DNA from: Crossaster papposus
Lineage: Eukaryota; Echinodermata; Asteroidea; Velatida; Solasteridae
Direction: 5' to 3'
Assembly: GCA_037893245.1 (NCBI GenBank)
Contig: JBAIAA010000252.1
Location: 154,501-218,500 of the forward strand
DNA: 64,000 bases
Part shown: one piece after another, positions 12,770-23,555 of the stretch
How the letters are laid out: each line of letters starts with the position of its first letter
How positions within the stretch are numbered: the stretch's first letter is position 1
Notes under the pieces: generated by a model
Seen by the model: the letters and a program-made list of their open reading frames with translations, nothing else
The model's database searches: none
Told to the model about the DNA's origin: nothing
Made by a program: the position numbers and the translations under genes

Positions 12770-13098
12770 ATTATGCTATTTGACGTGCAGGGTACCAGCT
12801 ATAATATCATTTTATCTAAATGTTATCTAAATTCACCCGTCAATAGAGGGCGCCAATAATAACGTAATTTGGGACCATTTAATATTACATGCTATTTGAT
12901 AGGGAATCACGTGAAGGGTACCAGCTATAATATCATTTTATCAAAATGTTATTTAAATTCACCCTTCAATAGAGGGCGCCAATAATAACATGCGTTTTGG
13001 GACCAGCTAATATTACATGCTATTTTATAGGGAATCACGTGCAGTGTACCAGCTAGAATATCATTTCATCAAAATGTTATCTAAATTTACCTGTCAAT
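12770..13098 (+). repeat. Tandem repeat family B, right array
   Basis: About 2.5 copies of the 127-bp unit, with TCTAAATTCACCCGTC-like words at about 12,826, 12,952 and 13,080. The orientation is the same as the left array at 1,876-2,191. The two arrays bracket the family A satellite. Confidence 0.85.
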
Positions 13099-13103
13099 AT
13101 AAT

Positions 13104-13640
13104 AATTGAGCGAGTGAGTGATTGAGTTTAGGGTTTAACGCTGTACCGGTATCAGTGGCCATATTCACGGCGGGAATTTGTACAAATATAAGGCAATAGA
13201 TAGTAATAAAAAACAGTCCAGTGAACTGTGGATAATATATAAAACTTGGAGTCAGAAGGAACAATTATCACACAGGAAAAGAATGAGAACGTTTTAAAAG
13301 AATGAAAGAACCATTGTATAGAAGTTTAACGATAAACTAATTCTAGGCAGTTTTTCAGGAGAATCCTGTGGGAGGCGGACCATGGAGGACCCCCAGACAC
13401 ACGGCACCCTGTCTAAATGGGTCCCGCAAGGCCGGCCGTTTCCCTTGCAGTTTAAGGGCCCAGATCTCGCCGGTATTTTCACAGGTCCACATACCTCCGG
13501 GTGATGAGGGGACAATTGCACCGAGTGTCTGGTCAATCCTTCATGCAATGACCAGTCCTCCAGGACTAATAGAGCCCCTGTTTAACTGTCTATTAAATTA
13601 AAATATATAGATTGTGTCAATAAAATGTATAGGCTGAACC
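13104..13640. repeat. Probable dispersed repeat, G+C-richer than surroundings
   Basis: The segment starts with GAGTGAGTGATTGAGTTTAG and GTTTAACGCTGTACC, a wording like dispersed repeats common in marine invertebrates (TTTAACGCCG type). A G+C-rich part follows (about 13,365-13,570). The ORFs on both strands here look like translated noncoding sequence, with no recognisable domain. The family assignment is from memory and weak. Confidence 0.35.
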
Positions 13641-13699
13641 ATTTTGGTTTTATTCATTTAAGTTGTGGGTAATGTAGCTGGTTATGTCAGAAAAAAATG

Positions 13700-13885
13700 T
13701 TATTTAATATTGGATCTGGGAGATCTACTTCTTGTTCTATTCTTTGATTTAGTAGATATTTGCTGTAGTTCCGTGTAGTATACATCCATGTCCTCTTCGG
13801 CTTCATCATCTAGACTACTGTATTTGTTTTGTAGATTAGTTGGGTTTTTGTTGCCTTTTTTGGTTCGGTTACTGGATTCAGGCAT
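13700..13885 (-). CDS. Small ORF of unknown function, 61 codons
   Basis: The product is hydrophilic: a basic N-terminus, an acidic stretch around residues 25-33 (DDEAEEDMDV) and an arginine/serine-rich C-terminus (RTRSRSPRS). Its start codon lies three bases from an inserted inverted-repeat element (13,888-14,537), so any upstream coding sequence would be interrupted. It could be the C-terminal end of a LINE ORF1-like protein or chance. No domain is recognised. Upstream sequence beyond the element has an in-frame stop, so I cannot extend it. Confidence 0.2.
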   Translation of the reverse strand: MPESSNRTKKGNKNPTNLQNKYSSLDDEAEEDMDVYYTELQQISTKSKNRTRSRSPRSNIK

Positions 13886-13887
13886 TA

Positions 13888-14537
13888 GGCATCCTGAGCC
13901 ACGCAGCGCTTTTACGCGGCTTCCCAGAAATCTCGCTCAAACACCTGCGGACATTCGACCAGATCCGTGGTTATTAGCCCAAAAAATAATGCGCCCAATC
14001 AGAGCCTCCGTTACAAACAGACCAAGGCCGTTTTCCAAACCCCTGGCTTTAGCTCTGTCTCCGGCTACAGCCTATTGCTAAACTGTATGAATAAAGCCTG
14101 AGACGAAGACAAAGCTGGGGTTTGGAAACATGCGAACCTTGGCATGAAATTGCAGTTTTTCATTCATAAAACGTTCTTCCGCAACGCGCATTTCTATTGG
14201 TCCATTCGCTTGGAGATCTGAGGTGTTCTCACAAATGTTCATCCTCCCTCCCACGTAATTATTTTAATTTGTCGGAAAAATTGTAGAAATTAACGTCCAG
14301 AACGTGAAATAAAGCTTTGCTATTATATATTATACAGAATAAGAAAAATAAAAGACTGAAAAGCTACGTAAACGCCAATAAAATTACGTATAAAGGTAGA
14401 AATTGACCTTTTACCAGGGGTGGTCGTTCATATCATGTATTTGCCAACTTGTTTAATGATTGTTGCGAATGTCCGCAGTGGTTTAAGCGAGATTTCTGGG
14501 AAGCCGCGTAAAAGCGCTGCGTGGCTCAGGATGCTTA
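13888..14537. mobile_element. Non-autonomous DNA transposon (650 bp, long TIRs)
   Basis: Terminal inverted repeats of about 70 bp lie at 13,888-13,957 and 14,466-14,537. They share GCATCCTGAGCCACGCAGCG, TTTTACGCGGCTTCCCAGAA and TGCGGACATTCG. The flanks are TTA (13,885-13,887 and 14,538-14,540), compatible with a 3-bp duplication as in PIF/Harbinger elements. A second inner inverted pair (TTTCCAAACCCC near 14,033 and GGGGTTTGGAAA near 14,117) is nested inside. No transposase ORF is present, so mobilisation would have been in trans. Confidence 0.75.
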
Positions 14538-14984
14538 TTAGGGGGTTTTCCTGATGGTTTTTCCTTTGAGTTTAGTACGTTGATCGTTCATAATGTACAT
14601 GTAATTATATATTTTTCTGTTGATTTAAAAGCTTTTTGACTTGTACATGTTTTGGTTATTTCACCTCTATTTTTGTAATTTGACCTGTTTTTAGTTTTTA
14701 AATCCTTGTTTTTTTTACAGTTCTGTTTTTTATAAACAATAATAATAATAATGTAGGCCTAATACAAATATATACCGTAAATTAAGTTCAATTGGCTGTG
14801 TTATTTTAATTTACAGTTGACCTGTAAATTACAAAAAACCTCCCAAATACAGAATTTGCTACGTGCTAGAGCAATTCGCTTCGTTAATCGATAATACTAT
14901 ATATTATTTTATCCATGCTCAAGATGCCCTTTCTTATTGGAAACGCTATATATAGACTGTAAGGTAATTTACGTAAGACCATCG

Positions 14985-15590
14985 GTGTTTTTAAACGGTC
15001 ATACTGATCAATATTAACCCACCGACAACACGCACAGCACGGACAACGCATCCTAAACATAAATTATATTGACAAAATAGTTATAATACAAAAGAGTGTC
15101 ACTCAACTTAAGGTTACATTGTATTCGTGAATTTGGGGGTATATAAGCGAACAATTATCTCTGTCCAGCACGAACGTTGGCCGCCGTTTTGCCTTTGCAT
15201 GCGCAGTTGAATCCACAGCCAAGTGATTCGGACACCTTCTACAGTGTCCGAATGTGTCCGAATTACTTGGCTGTGGCTTCAAACTACGACGGATCTATGG
15301 TAGCTGCTGCAGCCACGTATCATAGACTCGTGCGTAATATCAGGCTGGTCGCAGCCAGAAGGCAAAATAGCGGCCAACGTTAATGCTGGATAGAGAAAAA
15401 CGTTCGCGTGAAAAAACACCCCAATTTTTACAAATGAAATGTAACTTCAAGTTGAGTGACACTCTTTTTGTATCGTATTATGTATACAGTACTATACCTC
15501 TTTTGTCAATATAGAATATGTTTTGGATGAATTGTCGCTTGTGTTGTCGGTGATTAGTATGAACCGTTTTAATTACATAGCATTTTGCGT
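14985..15590. mobile_element. Near-complete palindromic foldback element (about 600 bp)
   Basis: The whole segment reads as one long imperfect palindrome. Outer arms share AAACGGT..CATACT, ACCGACAACAC, ATATTGACAAAA and GAGTGTCACTCAACTT (15,090s and 15,450s). Inner arms share AACGTTGGCCGCC (15,173) with GCGGCCAACGTT (15,369), and ACAGCCAAGTGATTCGGACA with TGTCCGAATTACTTGGCTGT around a centre near 15,245. A TATATAAG word sits at 15,140. The 68-codon ORF across the centre is a by-product of the palindrome. No transposase. Positions 14,541-14,984 show nothing recognisable. Confidence 0.7.
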
Positions 15591-16072
15591 ATACCGACAC
15601 CACGAACTGACAGACACCCTCTGCATCACTTGTGTACAACAATTTAAAGAAATTCGAAAAAAATATTGCCGAATTTAACATTTTGTGTCATGAAGTATAA
15701 GATAGCAAAGTGTTTTCTCTGAAATCATCTTAATTTGCTATTTTGTATTGGCGAGTTTGGCAGAAATTAGTCCATTCTAGCATTTTTCGGTTCCACAAAG
15801 TGACACTGCACTCAGTGTCAGTTCGTGAAAACGTTGACAAATTAGTTAAGATGAGCGTGAGTAAACTGGTATAGCGCCATTGTGGCGTCACTGTGTACAC
15901 TGTGTTTTCTAAATTTGTGTAGTTAAACTGTTGTTATTTGATTCTATCCTTGAACATTCATTATGAGACAACTGCATGATATGCATTCACCTACAGCGAA
16001 CCATTTTACCTTCAACATTACGCCTAGGCGCTAATGAGGATTACGCTACACGATAATTATCTCGCATAAATT

Positions 16073-16115
16073 ATTATCTTGCATAAATAATTATCTTGCA
16101 TAAATAATTATCTTG
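16073..16115. repeat. Short tandem repeat, unit about 20 bp
   Basis: The unit TTATCTTGCATAAATAA is repeated about 2.5 times with a related TTATCTCGCATAAATTA just before it. It again uses a TTGCATAA word like that in the family A satellite. Apart from this and the 2-copy repeat at 16,683, positions 15,591-17,570 hold nothing I can name. Confidence 0.55.
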
Positions 16116-16682
16116 CCTGTAGAGTGGCTTTCGGGCGAATAATGCTTACAAAAAAACAAGCCTGGCGTCTGTAATTAATGCCTTTTATAATAATAATCTT
16201 GTTTTAATCTTGAATCTTGTTTTAATTTATTCATAGCCAGAAGCCCATTATTTTGCTTATAATAGGCTGTAAAATAATACATTTATTATTGCGTAAATTG
16301 TTATCATGAAGTGTCTGAGAACAAATCCGTTATTGATAATGACGCGTCGTCCCCTATTTCCAAAACTGCTTCTCTCTCCAACAACACAAAGAAAACGCAA
16401 ATAAAATTTACTAAAAGCTATAATTTGTTAACTTGAATTGAGCATACAAACGTAGTAGGCCTACACATCTGCAAGGTCGTTTTTGTTCACCTCAAAACGC
16501 CCCTTTGCGTCGAATCATGTTCCCAAAGATATTGATATTTCCCTTTCGTAAAAGATTATCGCAACGCTCATGCATGTTTATTGCCAAACGTCCGTATTAT
16601 GACGTTGAGAATAGAAGTTTAACATGCCGTGGGCCTTCGGTTCTATACCGTAAATACCAATTACATTACTTGTTTGACAGCT

Positions 16683-16772
16683 GAAGCATTGCTTAATTCA
16701 TCTTGAGATTGACAATGAGACAGCGTGAAGCATCGCTTGATTCATCTTGAGATTGACAAGGAGACAATACAT
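16683..16772. repeat. Two-copy direct repeat, unit about 47 bp
   Basis: Two copies of a unit beginning GAAGCATYGCTT and continuing with ATTCATCTTGAGATTGACAA and GAGACA. They differ at a few positions. Noncoding. Confidence 0.7.
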
Positions 16773-17571
16773 CGTTCTTAATAACGAGCCAAGCTATGGA
16801 CAATTTCCCGGACCGAACAATTCTCTGTTTGCTCGTGAAACGAAAAATGCAATTTACGTTATTTTTGTTTTACTTCAGTCGGGATACGCGATACATCGTA
16901 TAACAACAAAAGATGTTTTTATTTAATTTATATTTAAAAAAAAATCCTTTGGGAAAAACAACTGGAGAAATTCTCATCTGGTTCCAATTACTGTAGCAAC
17001 CAACTCAGCGCAAACAGCAGACAATTGTGTTATGACGCAGCTCAGATTAAAATGTGCATGTGGAGTATAATAGTTCTAAAAATTATTGTTTATGAAAGAT
17101 TTTTCATATAATGGCACCATGTCCAAAGCAGCGGCAAGTAGACCTACGTGCACGTACCACAAAGTAATGTTATCGCTTTTAGTTTTCCCAAGAAACTGTT
17201 GTTCTGAAATAATCTGCGGTCTCGTTTTATCGACATAACAAAGTGAATACCTGTGAAATTGTTCACAACCACACACTCTAAAAATTACTTTAAAAATAAT
17301 GACCTTGGAATTATTGAGAATAACAATTTATAAATTTGCATAAAATACTGACAATTGGAGACATCCAACATAGGGCAATATATATAGGGCAATATTAGTA
17401 GAGCGCCAGTCTGCCGAGTCCAGAGGTCGCATGTGTAGCCTTGCCGATTGCTTTGTTCACTTATTATTATTATTTGAAAATAATAAATACCTAGGAGAGT
17501 TGAAGGCTTCTGATTGGCCGAGACTCGATCACGTGCAGGGCATTATATGTAGTAATATCATGGGTTTTCCA

Positions 17572-18444
17572 AGGGCCGTTTTCTAAACCCCGGCTTTGGG
17601 CTGCATTCTGGCCACATTACAGACGTTTTCCTAGTTCCGGATCGAAACAAATATTCAGGCTGTTTTCGGCAAGTCTAATCCTCGAAATTTAAATGAAATA
17701 GGTTTAGTAGTTTACCTTGCGTGATGGAGAAATTACAGTTTTTGTTTCGATATTTATGCTCTTCTTTATTTGAAAATACATGTACGACGTCAAATATACC
17801 GACATCCCTTTTTCTAGTTGCGGATCAGTTTAACCAATTCCGGATCGAGTAAAAAACTGCTTCGTACATGAACAATTATCACGCTAGAACCAACCCGAAT
17901 CAAGCCTATATTTCTGATAAAGTATTCATTAATTTATATAAATACAGTTTAAAATAAATGTCAAATACTTTCACTTCCAATAAAGTTTAAAAAGAGGACT
18001 TGCAAGGAAATGCTTTGAAATATTTTGTTCGTGTACGTGTGTGGCGCGCGGCAACGATCCGATAAACTTTGTCCCACCATAGAGAAATTTCTCCATGGTC
18101 CATTAGAACACGTCATATGAAATCGCTTGCGCGCGTGTAGTTGATGCATGTATTTTACGGGCGATCCGGAACTAGGAAAAAATGAACGTTCAGTCTTTGG
18201 CAGAGGCTGGAGACTTTTAGACTTATTTTTACTTATGTATCAAGAAGCTTGTATGTTTCTTTTCAAAATGCACTTCATCTAAACAAATAGTATTGGAGAC
18301 CAAGCCATAACAAGGTAGGTTTTTATTTGAAGCGATTCGGAACTAGGAAAAATCCGGAGCTAGGAAAACAACTGTACCACTGCTAAACTATATACATGAA
18401 CAAAGCCAAAATACGAAAACGAAGCTGCGTTTGTAAAACGGCCT
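17572..18444. mobile_element. Non-autonomous element with inverted ends and TTCCTAGTTCCGGATC motifs
   Basis: The left end (GGCCGTTTTCTAAACCCCGG, 17,574 on) and right end (AAAACGGCC at 18,435-18,443) are inverted. Each is followed inwards by a CTAGTTCCGGATC-type word: direct near 17,630 and 17,815, inverted near 18,160, 18,335 and 18,355. The left end closely resembles an internal block of the 13,888-14,537 element, so both belong to one family. No transposase ORF. Exact boundaries and target duplication are uncertain. Confidence 0.6.
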
Positions 18445-18647
18445 AGAAGAAGCCGCGAAGTCGCGAAATTCGGAGTATCCATTACCAGCGGTCATCCCCC
18501 AACCCGGTCATTACCACGCAGTAATAACCGGGTTCTCGCACTGTTATTACCTAAATAACCCACACTGACTGACCTTCATTGAGATGATGAAGACAACAAA
18601 AATGGCATTACGTTTCAACATTCTTTCTGTCCATTTTATCAACTCAC

Positions 18648-18930
18648 CTGCCCGCATCTTCCCAATAACAATCACAACCAAGGAGTTCCCAACCGTTCCG
18701 ATCACGATTATTAGCACGGCTAACGTCACCAGAACCCCCTGCACACACGGCCCAAAGCTGGGCTCAGCCACTGGCTCGGGTTCCTCCTCACCGCCGGTTG
18801 TGTTCCATCCCCACTCCGGGTAAAAACCGCCCAGAGACCAGTTACCCCAGGGCTCGCCTAATGCCCCCATCGGCTCTGGCTCTGGTCCCGGTTCTGGTCC
18901 CGGCTCAGGCTCGGGCTCCGGTTGACTCAT
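18648..18930 (-). CDS. Rhodopsin-family GPCR, first coding exon (N-terminus and TM1)
   Basis: ATG at 18,930 opens an N-terminal tail made of PE/PEP/GPEP repeats (residues 2-20), followed by two N-glycosylation sequons (NWS at 30, NTT at 43). A hydrophobic helix (about 61-90) ends with GNSLVVIVIGKMR, the conserved GN (N1.50) signature of class A receptor TM1. The exon ends in a GTGAGT donor (18,641-18,647) after one base of the next codon, 94 complete codons in all. No downstream exon (TM2-TM7) is visible on the minus strand between here and the satellite at 13.1 kb, so the remainder is separated by a long intron or lost. The ligand class cannot be told from TM1 alone. Plasma-membrane receptor by family. 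Confidence 0.7.
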
Positions 18931-19329
18931 TTTCAGCCGAGTATCGTATCAGTACTGATGGGCAAGCGAATGCGATTGTCTTTCAGTTTAGCAAACGCCG
19001 ACGACGTACTCCAGAAGTGATCTTCAGGTGATGTTGCCCAGTGGTTTTCTGGGAGCAGAATAGACAGGATGGATTGCGGATGTGTTCACTCTGCTAGCGC
19101 GCGCTCGTGACTCTCTGACGTCATAAATTTGTGAGTGCATGCTATAAACTAAACGATTGTCAGGAATGATATTTTCATTTTTGGCGGGAAGATATTTTAT
19201 TTTTGGCGGGAAGATATTTCCTTTTTGAATTTTACTTTGCAGGGAGAATATTTCATTTGTGCAAGATATTAAATTTGTTGCGACTGTTGTCCGGATTCCG
19301 GACGCCGAATGGTCGCCACATCTGTACGT

Positions 19330-19405
19330 CACCCCCCCCCCCCTCCCCCCCCCCTCCTCCCCCCCCCCTCCCCCCCCCCCTCCCCCCCCCCCCTCCCCCC
19401 CCCCC
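19330..19405 (+). repeat. Poly-C tract interrupted by single T
   Basis: About 75 bases of almost pure C with isolated T residues (long G runs on the minus strand). Such sequence can form i-motif or G-quadruplex structures and is often unstable or misassembled. Proline-rich and glycine-rich ORFs over it are artefacts. Confidence 0.9.
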
Positions 19406-19775
19406 GGCAACCTCATATCGATCCCCTTCTGTCTCCTCATTCGATTATTTACCCAAACAGTATCGTTGGCTGAGAACGAAGTGACATATTCCCACCTGTG
19501 AGCCACATTTTCTGCATATTAATACAATCACTTGTCTAGAGAGAAGTCGGGTGTATCGATTTTGTTTTATTTTGTATATATTAAATACAGTCAGGGTGCG
19601 TGTGAGGTGTACTTTTTATCCGTAATTCGGTGTATTTAAAAACTATATTTCGTTTTCTTCATGGAAAGGACTGTGACAAAATGTAAACTTTTTTCTTTAA
19701 GATGAAAATTTGATGTGGTTATAATATAAAATATACGATTCAGACATTTTAGCCGTTATGATTTACAATAATTCT

Positions 19776-20050
19776 TCCAAATAGGCACTTTAGGAGACAA
19801 ATTAGCGTAAGTTTTTCGGTAATAGGGAGACAATGGCACTTAGGGAGACATTTCAGTGTCTCCCTAAGTGTCTAGCTACCATAAAAAAACGACATCTGGG
19901 AGTTATTTTTGTCCTAGAACGACAGATTTTGGTCTAAATAGCATAAATTATCGAAGATCTTAGAGAAAAGGGTTAGGGTAAACAAGTTAGGACGGTTTTA
20001 AGTTTGTGTACATCTCTATGGGATTGTTTCCCTATAAGTGCCTATTTGGA
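19776..20050. mobile_element. MITE-like element, 275 bp
   Basis: Ends are inverted: TCCAAATAGGCACTTTAGG at 19,776 and AAGTGCCTATTTGGA ending at 20,050. Inside lies a perfect 14-bp hairpin, CACTTAGGGAGACA (19,837-19,850) with TGTCTCCCTAAGTG (19,857-19,870) and loop TTTCAG, which reuses the terminal GGGAGACA word. No ORF. Positions 20,051-22,210 hold no recognisable gene; a partial dispersed repeat lies at about 21,590-21,650. Confidence 0.65.
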
Positions 20051-21589
20051 GGTATAATATTTCCTTATAGCCCATGTCACAATATTTCGGGGTAATGCAG
20101 TCAACGCGACCTTTTTGAAAATAAAGTAATTTACCAGACGCAAAATTTGTTTGGGCGCCTCGCAATTTGTGCGATTTTGTTTCGACAATAATTCCGTCGG
20201 CGCTTGACAATGCAAATTTATAGGAAGGGTACTGATCAGAAGCACGAAAACTCGAGAATGAAACCAATCAAATAAATCAAGTTTATTTGTTTCATTGTTG
20301 CAATTTGGCCTTGATATCCTTTGAAGGGAGCACTGTTTTATAACATTAAACCCAAATTTGTCTAGAACATTTATATTAAAGCATTCAGTATAAATATAAC
20401 TCCTCGACGTAGCGGTTCGTATGCCATTCAATGTTTACAGGATAATATGCACTTAGGCCGCCTGGCTTTCTGCTCCCGAACAAATTCTTAACATCTCCAA
20501 GATTTGATTAAGAGACAGGATTAACCAAGGAAAGGTCATTTGTTATTGTTATTTAACCTCTAGATTTCAATGTTACCGAAGAAAGCGTGACATACTTGAT
20601 GGTTAAGACGCAAAGTCAGTAAAAGCTTTTTACTGATGCACGCGAGCAAGAAATTGTCTTCAAATTAAACCAATTCTATTGCGGATTCCTTGGTTACCTT
20701 GAGCACCATGTTCTATTATAGGAAAATAAGTTCTTTTGGCATTTCCGTCTTATCCCGTGCATATCTACTCATGCACGTAATTTGCTCACACGAACTGGTT
20801 GTTTTCTCTACTTGAAAGTGGCAGCCGCTTTGGGTGTTTTTTAGTATCAGCGCACTGAAGTCTAAAATTGTGGTATACCGGCTTGGCCGTGCATCACGTA
20901 AGGCCATTTTTAGAAATGAATACAAACAAACCAGATATAGGAATAAAAACCCGGAGTTGGGTAATGAGTAACACCACTATCGAAAGTAATGTAATTAGAC
21001 ATAATTACCTCTCATTGTTATTAACCATAACATTGTAATTTGATCCAGAGGCTTAATTGTAACGACCAGAGAAAGCCCTCTGAAAATACATAATAATAAA
21101 ACGAAGATGTTTTTCTTGTACAATTCTTTTTACAATTCTCTTTATAAGTCATAATTATGTAATAAGACGGACCTCCCCGGGTAAAATGAAAAACAACACA
21201 ACGACGTTATCGTGTTGGTTTCGGTAATCTTTCTAATGGCATCGACAACGGCTTTTTACGATCTACTGCTTCGACGGATTTTACAATACTCGATTTTTGA
21301 ATTTTACCTAACCTCTACAATTATGCAAACCAATTATTTGAGTTTTCAGACCAACATGTTTTGGTTATTAATTATGACGAATCCGGAGTCGGGTATTGGG
21401 CGCAGCAGGAATATTACCCGTCTCCCAAAATATCGGACTTGGGCAGTAAACACTATAATATCTTGCTAACAATGTGTCATTTTGGTTCGACTAAAATTAA
21501 AGTAATACCAGACAAGGGATTTGTACAATTATTTTAAGAAACTTTTTTTTGTTTGGTGAATAGGTTAAAGAAGACTATTAATTTGTTTA

Positions 21590-21650
21590 AATTGATCTGT
21601 ATACAGATCAGGAATCTAGATCACTTTGAATGATTTTGTTAAACGTTGAG
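21590..21650 (+). repeat. Fragment of dispersed repeat shared with 57.4 kb
   Basis: The words CAGATCAGGAATCTAGATC, ACTTTGAATGATTTT and GTTTAACGTTG-like sequence match, with few changes, the end of the repeat at 57,239-57,480. A truncated dispersed element copy. Confidence 0.6.
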
Positions 21651-22211
21651 AGATCTGATGTCTGCCGAGGTTTGCGCTCGATCGATCGTGTGCCCTTTTT
21701 TGTTTTGTTTATTATTGGCAGTTATAAATGGTACCATATCCTCTCTCGCAAGTTATAATCCCACATTGTTATCTCGGAGGCAATCAAAACAGCAAAGAAA
21801 TTTCACAAAATGATGTTCGTTGTACTCAAGGACATGTACACAAGCCGACTGTGCTATAGTCAGGCAGATTGGTGTAAATAGTGCTCAATTATTTATGATA
21901 ATGGTATTGGTATAATAATGGTAATGGTAATGGTATAATGGTTTCATGAAAGCATGAAATTGGGCACACGTGCATACGGAGTATGTCATGAGAAAGATAA
22001 TTGGACATTGGGCCATCGCACGGTAGTAAAGCATCTTGTTAATTTTGTTATGTATAAACAAATACATTTTAATATCAAAACACTAAATTAAACTGAACTC
22101 GCCAAAATAATGTGGCTGGTTTTTAGATCAATTTATGAATTAATATTTATCATACGATAAACCATAAAACCGACGGACAAAATATTGACTTTGAAAACCT
22201 TACTGTCATAG

Positions 22212-23025
22212 CCATATCGTCACCGTTTTCACGAAGAGGCGAATTTCATGAAAAATCGTCTATTTATCGAAATTATTTTTTTTGATGAAAACGATTAAAT
22301 ATTGCAATTTCTACAACCTGGTGAAGTTATACATCCACAAAATCATTAAAATCACAATTAACCTAATTAACTAATGGGCGAATTGGTCCTCAAGTGCCCT
22401 TTTGCGTTTTCACGAAGAGGCAAATTCGAAATAGCGTTGACTTCAACGTGTTTATGAAGGGCACTTTGGTGCGCGTAGTCACTTTAGCGTTTTCACGAAG
22501 AGGCGAATTGGGCGAATTGGTCGCGAAGTGGCTTTTAGCGTTTTCACGAAGAGGCAAATTCGAAATAGCGTTGACTTCAACGTGTTTATGAAGGGCACTT
22601 TGGTGCGCTTAGTCACTTTAGCGTTTTCACGAAGAGGCGAATTGGGCGAATTGGTCGCGAAAGGGCTTTTAGCGTTTTCACGAAGAGGCAAATTGGAGGG
22701 CGCAATGGGGAAATGTATACATTCTGACTCTCACAGCCACGGGCGAATTTGCTAATGTATCGTTTTTTTCGTTTTCACGAAGAGGCAATTCTATTAATTG
22801 ATTAATTCTGCAAAACTAATCACCTATTTTTCTTAACGTTTGCTATATTTAAGAAGATTGAAATCTCTTCTTTCCCATGATACCTTAATCTTGTATATTC
22901 TATAGATATTTATGTTTCAAACTGCCAAACGAAAAAAGGACAAACTTTACAAGCGATTATCTCGAAAGTTTGTTCAGACCGTGAAAGGCTCAATTTGCCT
23001 CTTCGTGAAAACGGTGACGATATGA
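22212..23025. mobile_element. Inverted-repeat element with its terminal motif reiterated internally
   Basis: TIRs of about 32 bp (ATATCGTCACCG, then GTTTTCACGAAGAGGC, then RAATT) lie at 22,214-22,245 and 22,992-23,023. The core GTTTTCACGAAGAGGC occurs exactly at 22,225, 22,406, 22,489, 22,540, 22,623, 22,674 and 22,771 in one orientation, and at 22,997 inverted. The block 22,406-22,689 is a 134-bp tandem duplication. ATAG lies next to both ends and may be a target duplication. No transposase ORF; the short ORFs are translations of the repeat. Reiterated subterminal motifs are typical of transposase binding sites in non-autonomous elements. Confidence 0.8.
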
Positions 23026-23312
23026 TAGTGTACGTGTTGTCAATTATGTCAGACGCAACTGTGAATTATCGATGTATGAGCCTTGTGAAGGCAAGTAACA
23101 GACAATTAATTGTCAGACTTGAAACTCCTCAGCTGTTCTGATAGTCGAAGGTCAATTGTAGTCTACAGAAATATTCATTGCCGACATTCTTTCTTCAATG
23201 TGATTACATTGTAGGGGGAAAACAATATGTAAAAAAGCTTCTTCGAATTAAACTTCTTCGAATTCGCTATTGATCTTACTCAAATCTTACTTCAAACGGT
23301 TCTATAACCAGT

Positions 23313-23555
23313 GGGCTATAGACGATGTGCCCTCTGACGTCACGTGTTTACATCTGTATTTAAATATGCCAGGCAGTGATGCGCACCCTTCGTGTTTTAC
23401 ATAAAATTTAAGAGTGACGTCGCAGGTCAGATCGCCTTTGAATTATGTGACCTCTGATGTCATCTCTTAACCAAATTTATGTAAAACATGATTCGTGCGC
23501 ATATTGACGCACATTTGAATACATGTGTAAACAGAGGCACATCGTCTATAAAGCC
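23313..23555. mobile_element. Foldback MITE, 243 bp, arms nearly meeting
   Basis: The left arm (TATAGACGATGTGCC, CTGACGTCA, TGTTTTACATAAA) and right arm (TTTATGTAAAACA, TGATGTCA, GGCACATCGTCTATA) are reverse complements for most of about 110 bp, with indels. The element is noncoding. Positions 23,026-23,312 and 23,556-24,280 hold no gene. Confidence 0.7.

Noticed and set aside
13294-13601. Overlapping ORFs on both strands of a G+C-rich segment
   Set aside because: No domain, and the segment looks like part of a dispersed repeat.
17395-17450. tRNA-like stretch with TAGTAGAGCGCC
   Set aside because: A-box-like word only; no convincing B box or cloverleaf follows.
19203-19506. Proline-rich and glycine-rich ORFs over the C tract
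   Set aside because: Low-complexity translation of a poly-C run on both strands.
20042-20431. 129-codon minus-strand ORF
   Set aside because: No domain, composition like translated A+T-rich noncoding DNA, and it overlaps the end of a MITE.
22394-22755. Repetitive ORFs (FSRRG, LRENAK) inside the 22-kb element
   Set aside because: Translations of the 134-bp tandem duplication in unrelated frames; not a protein family.
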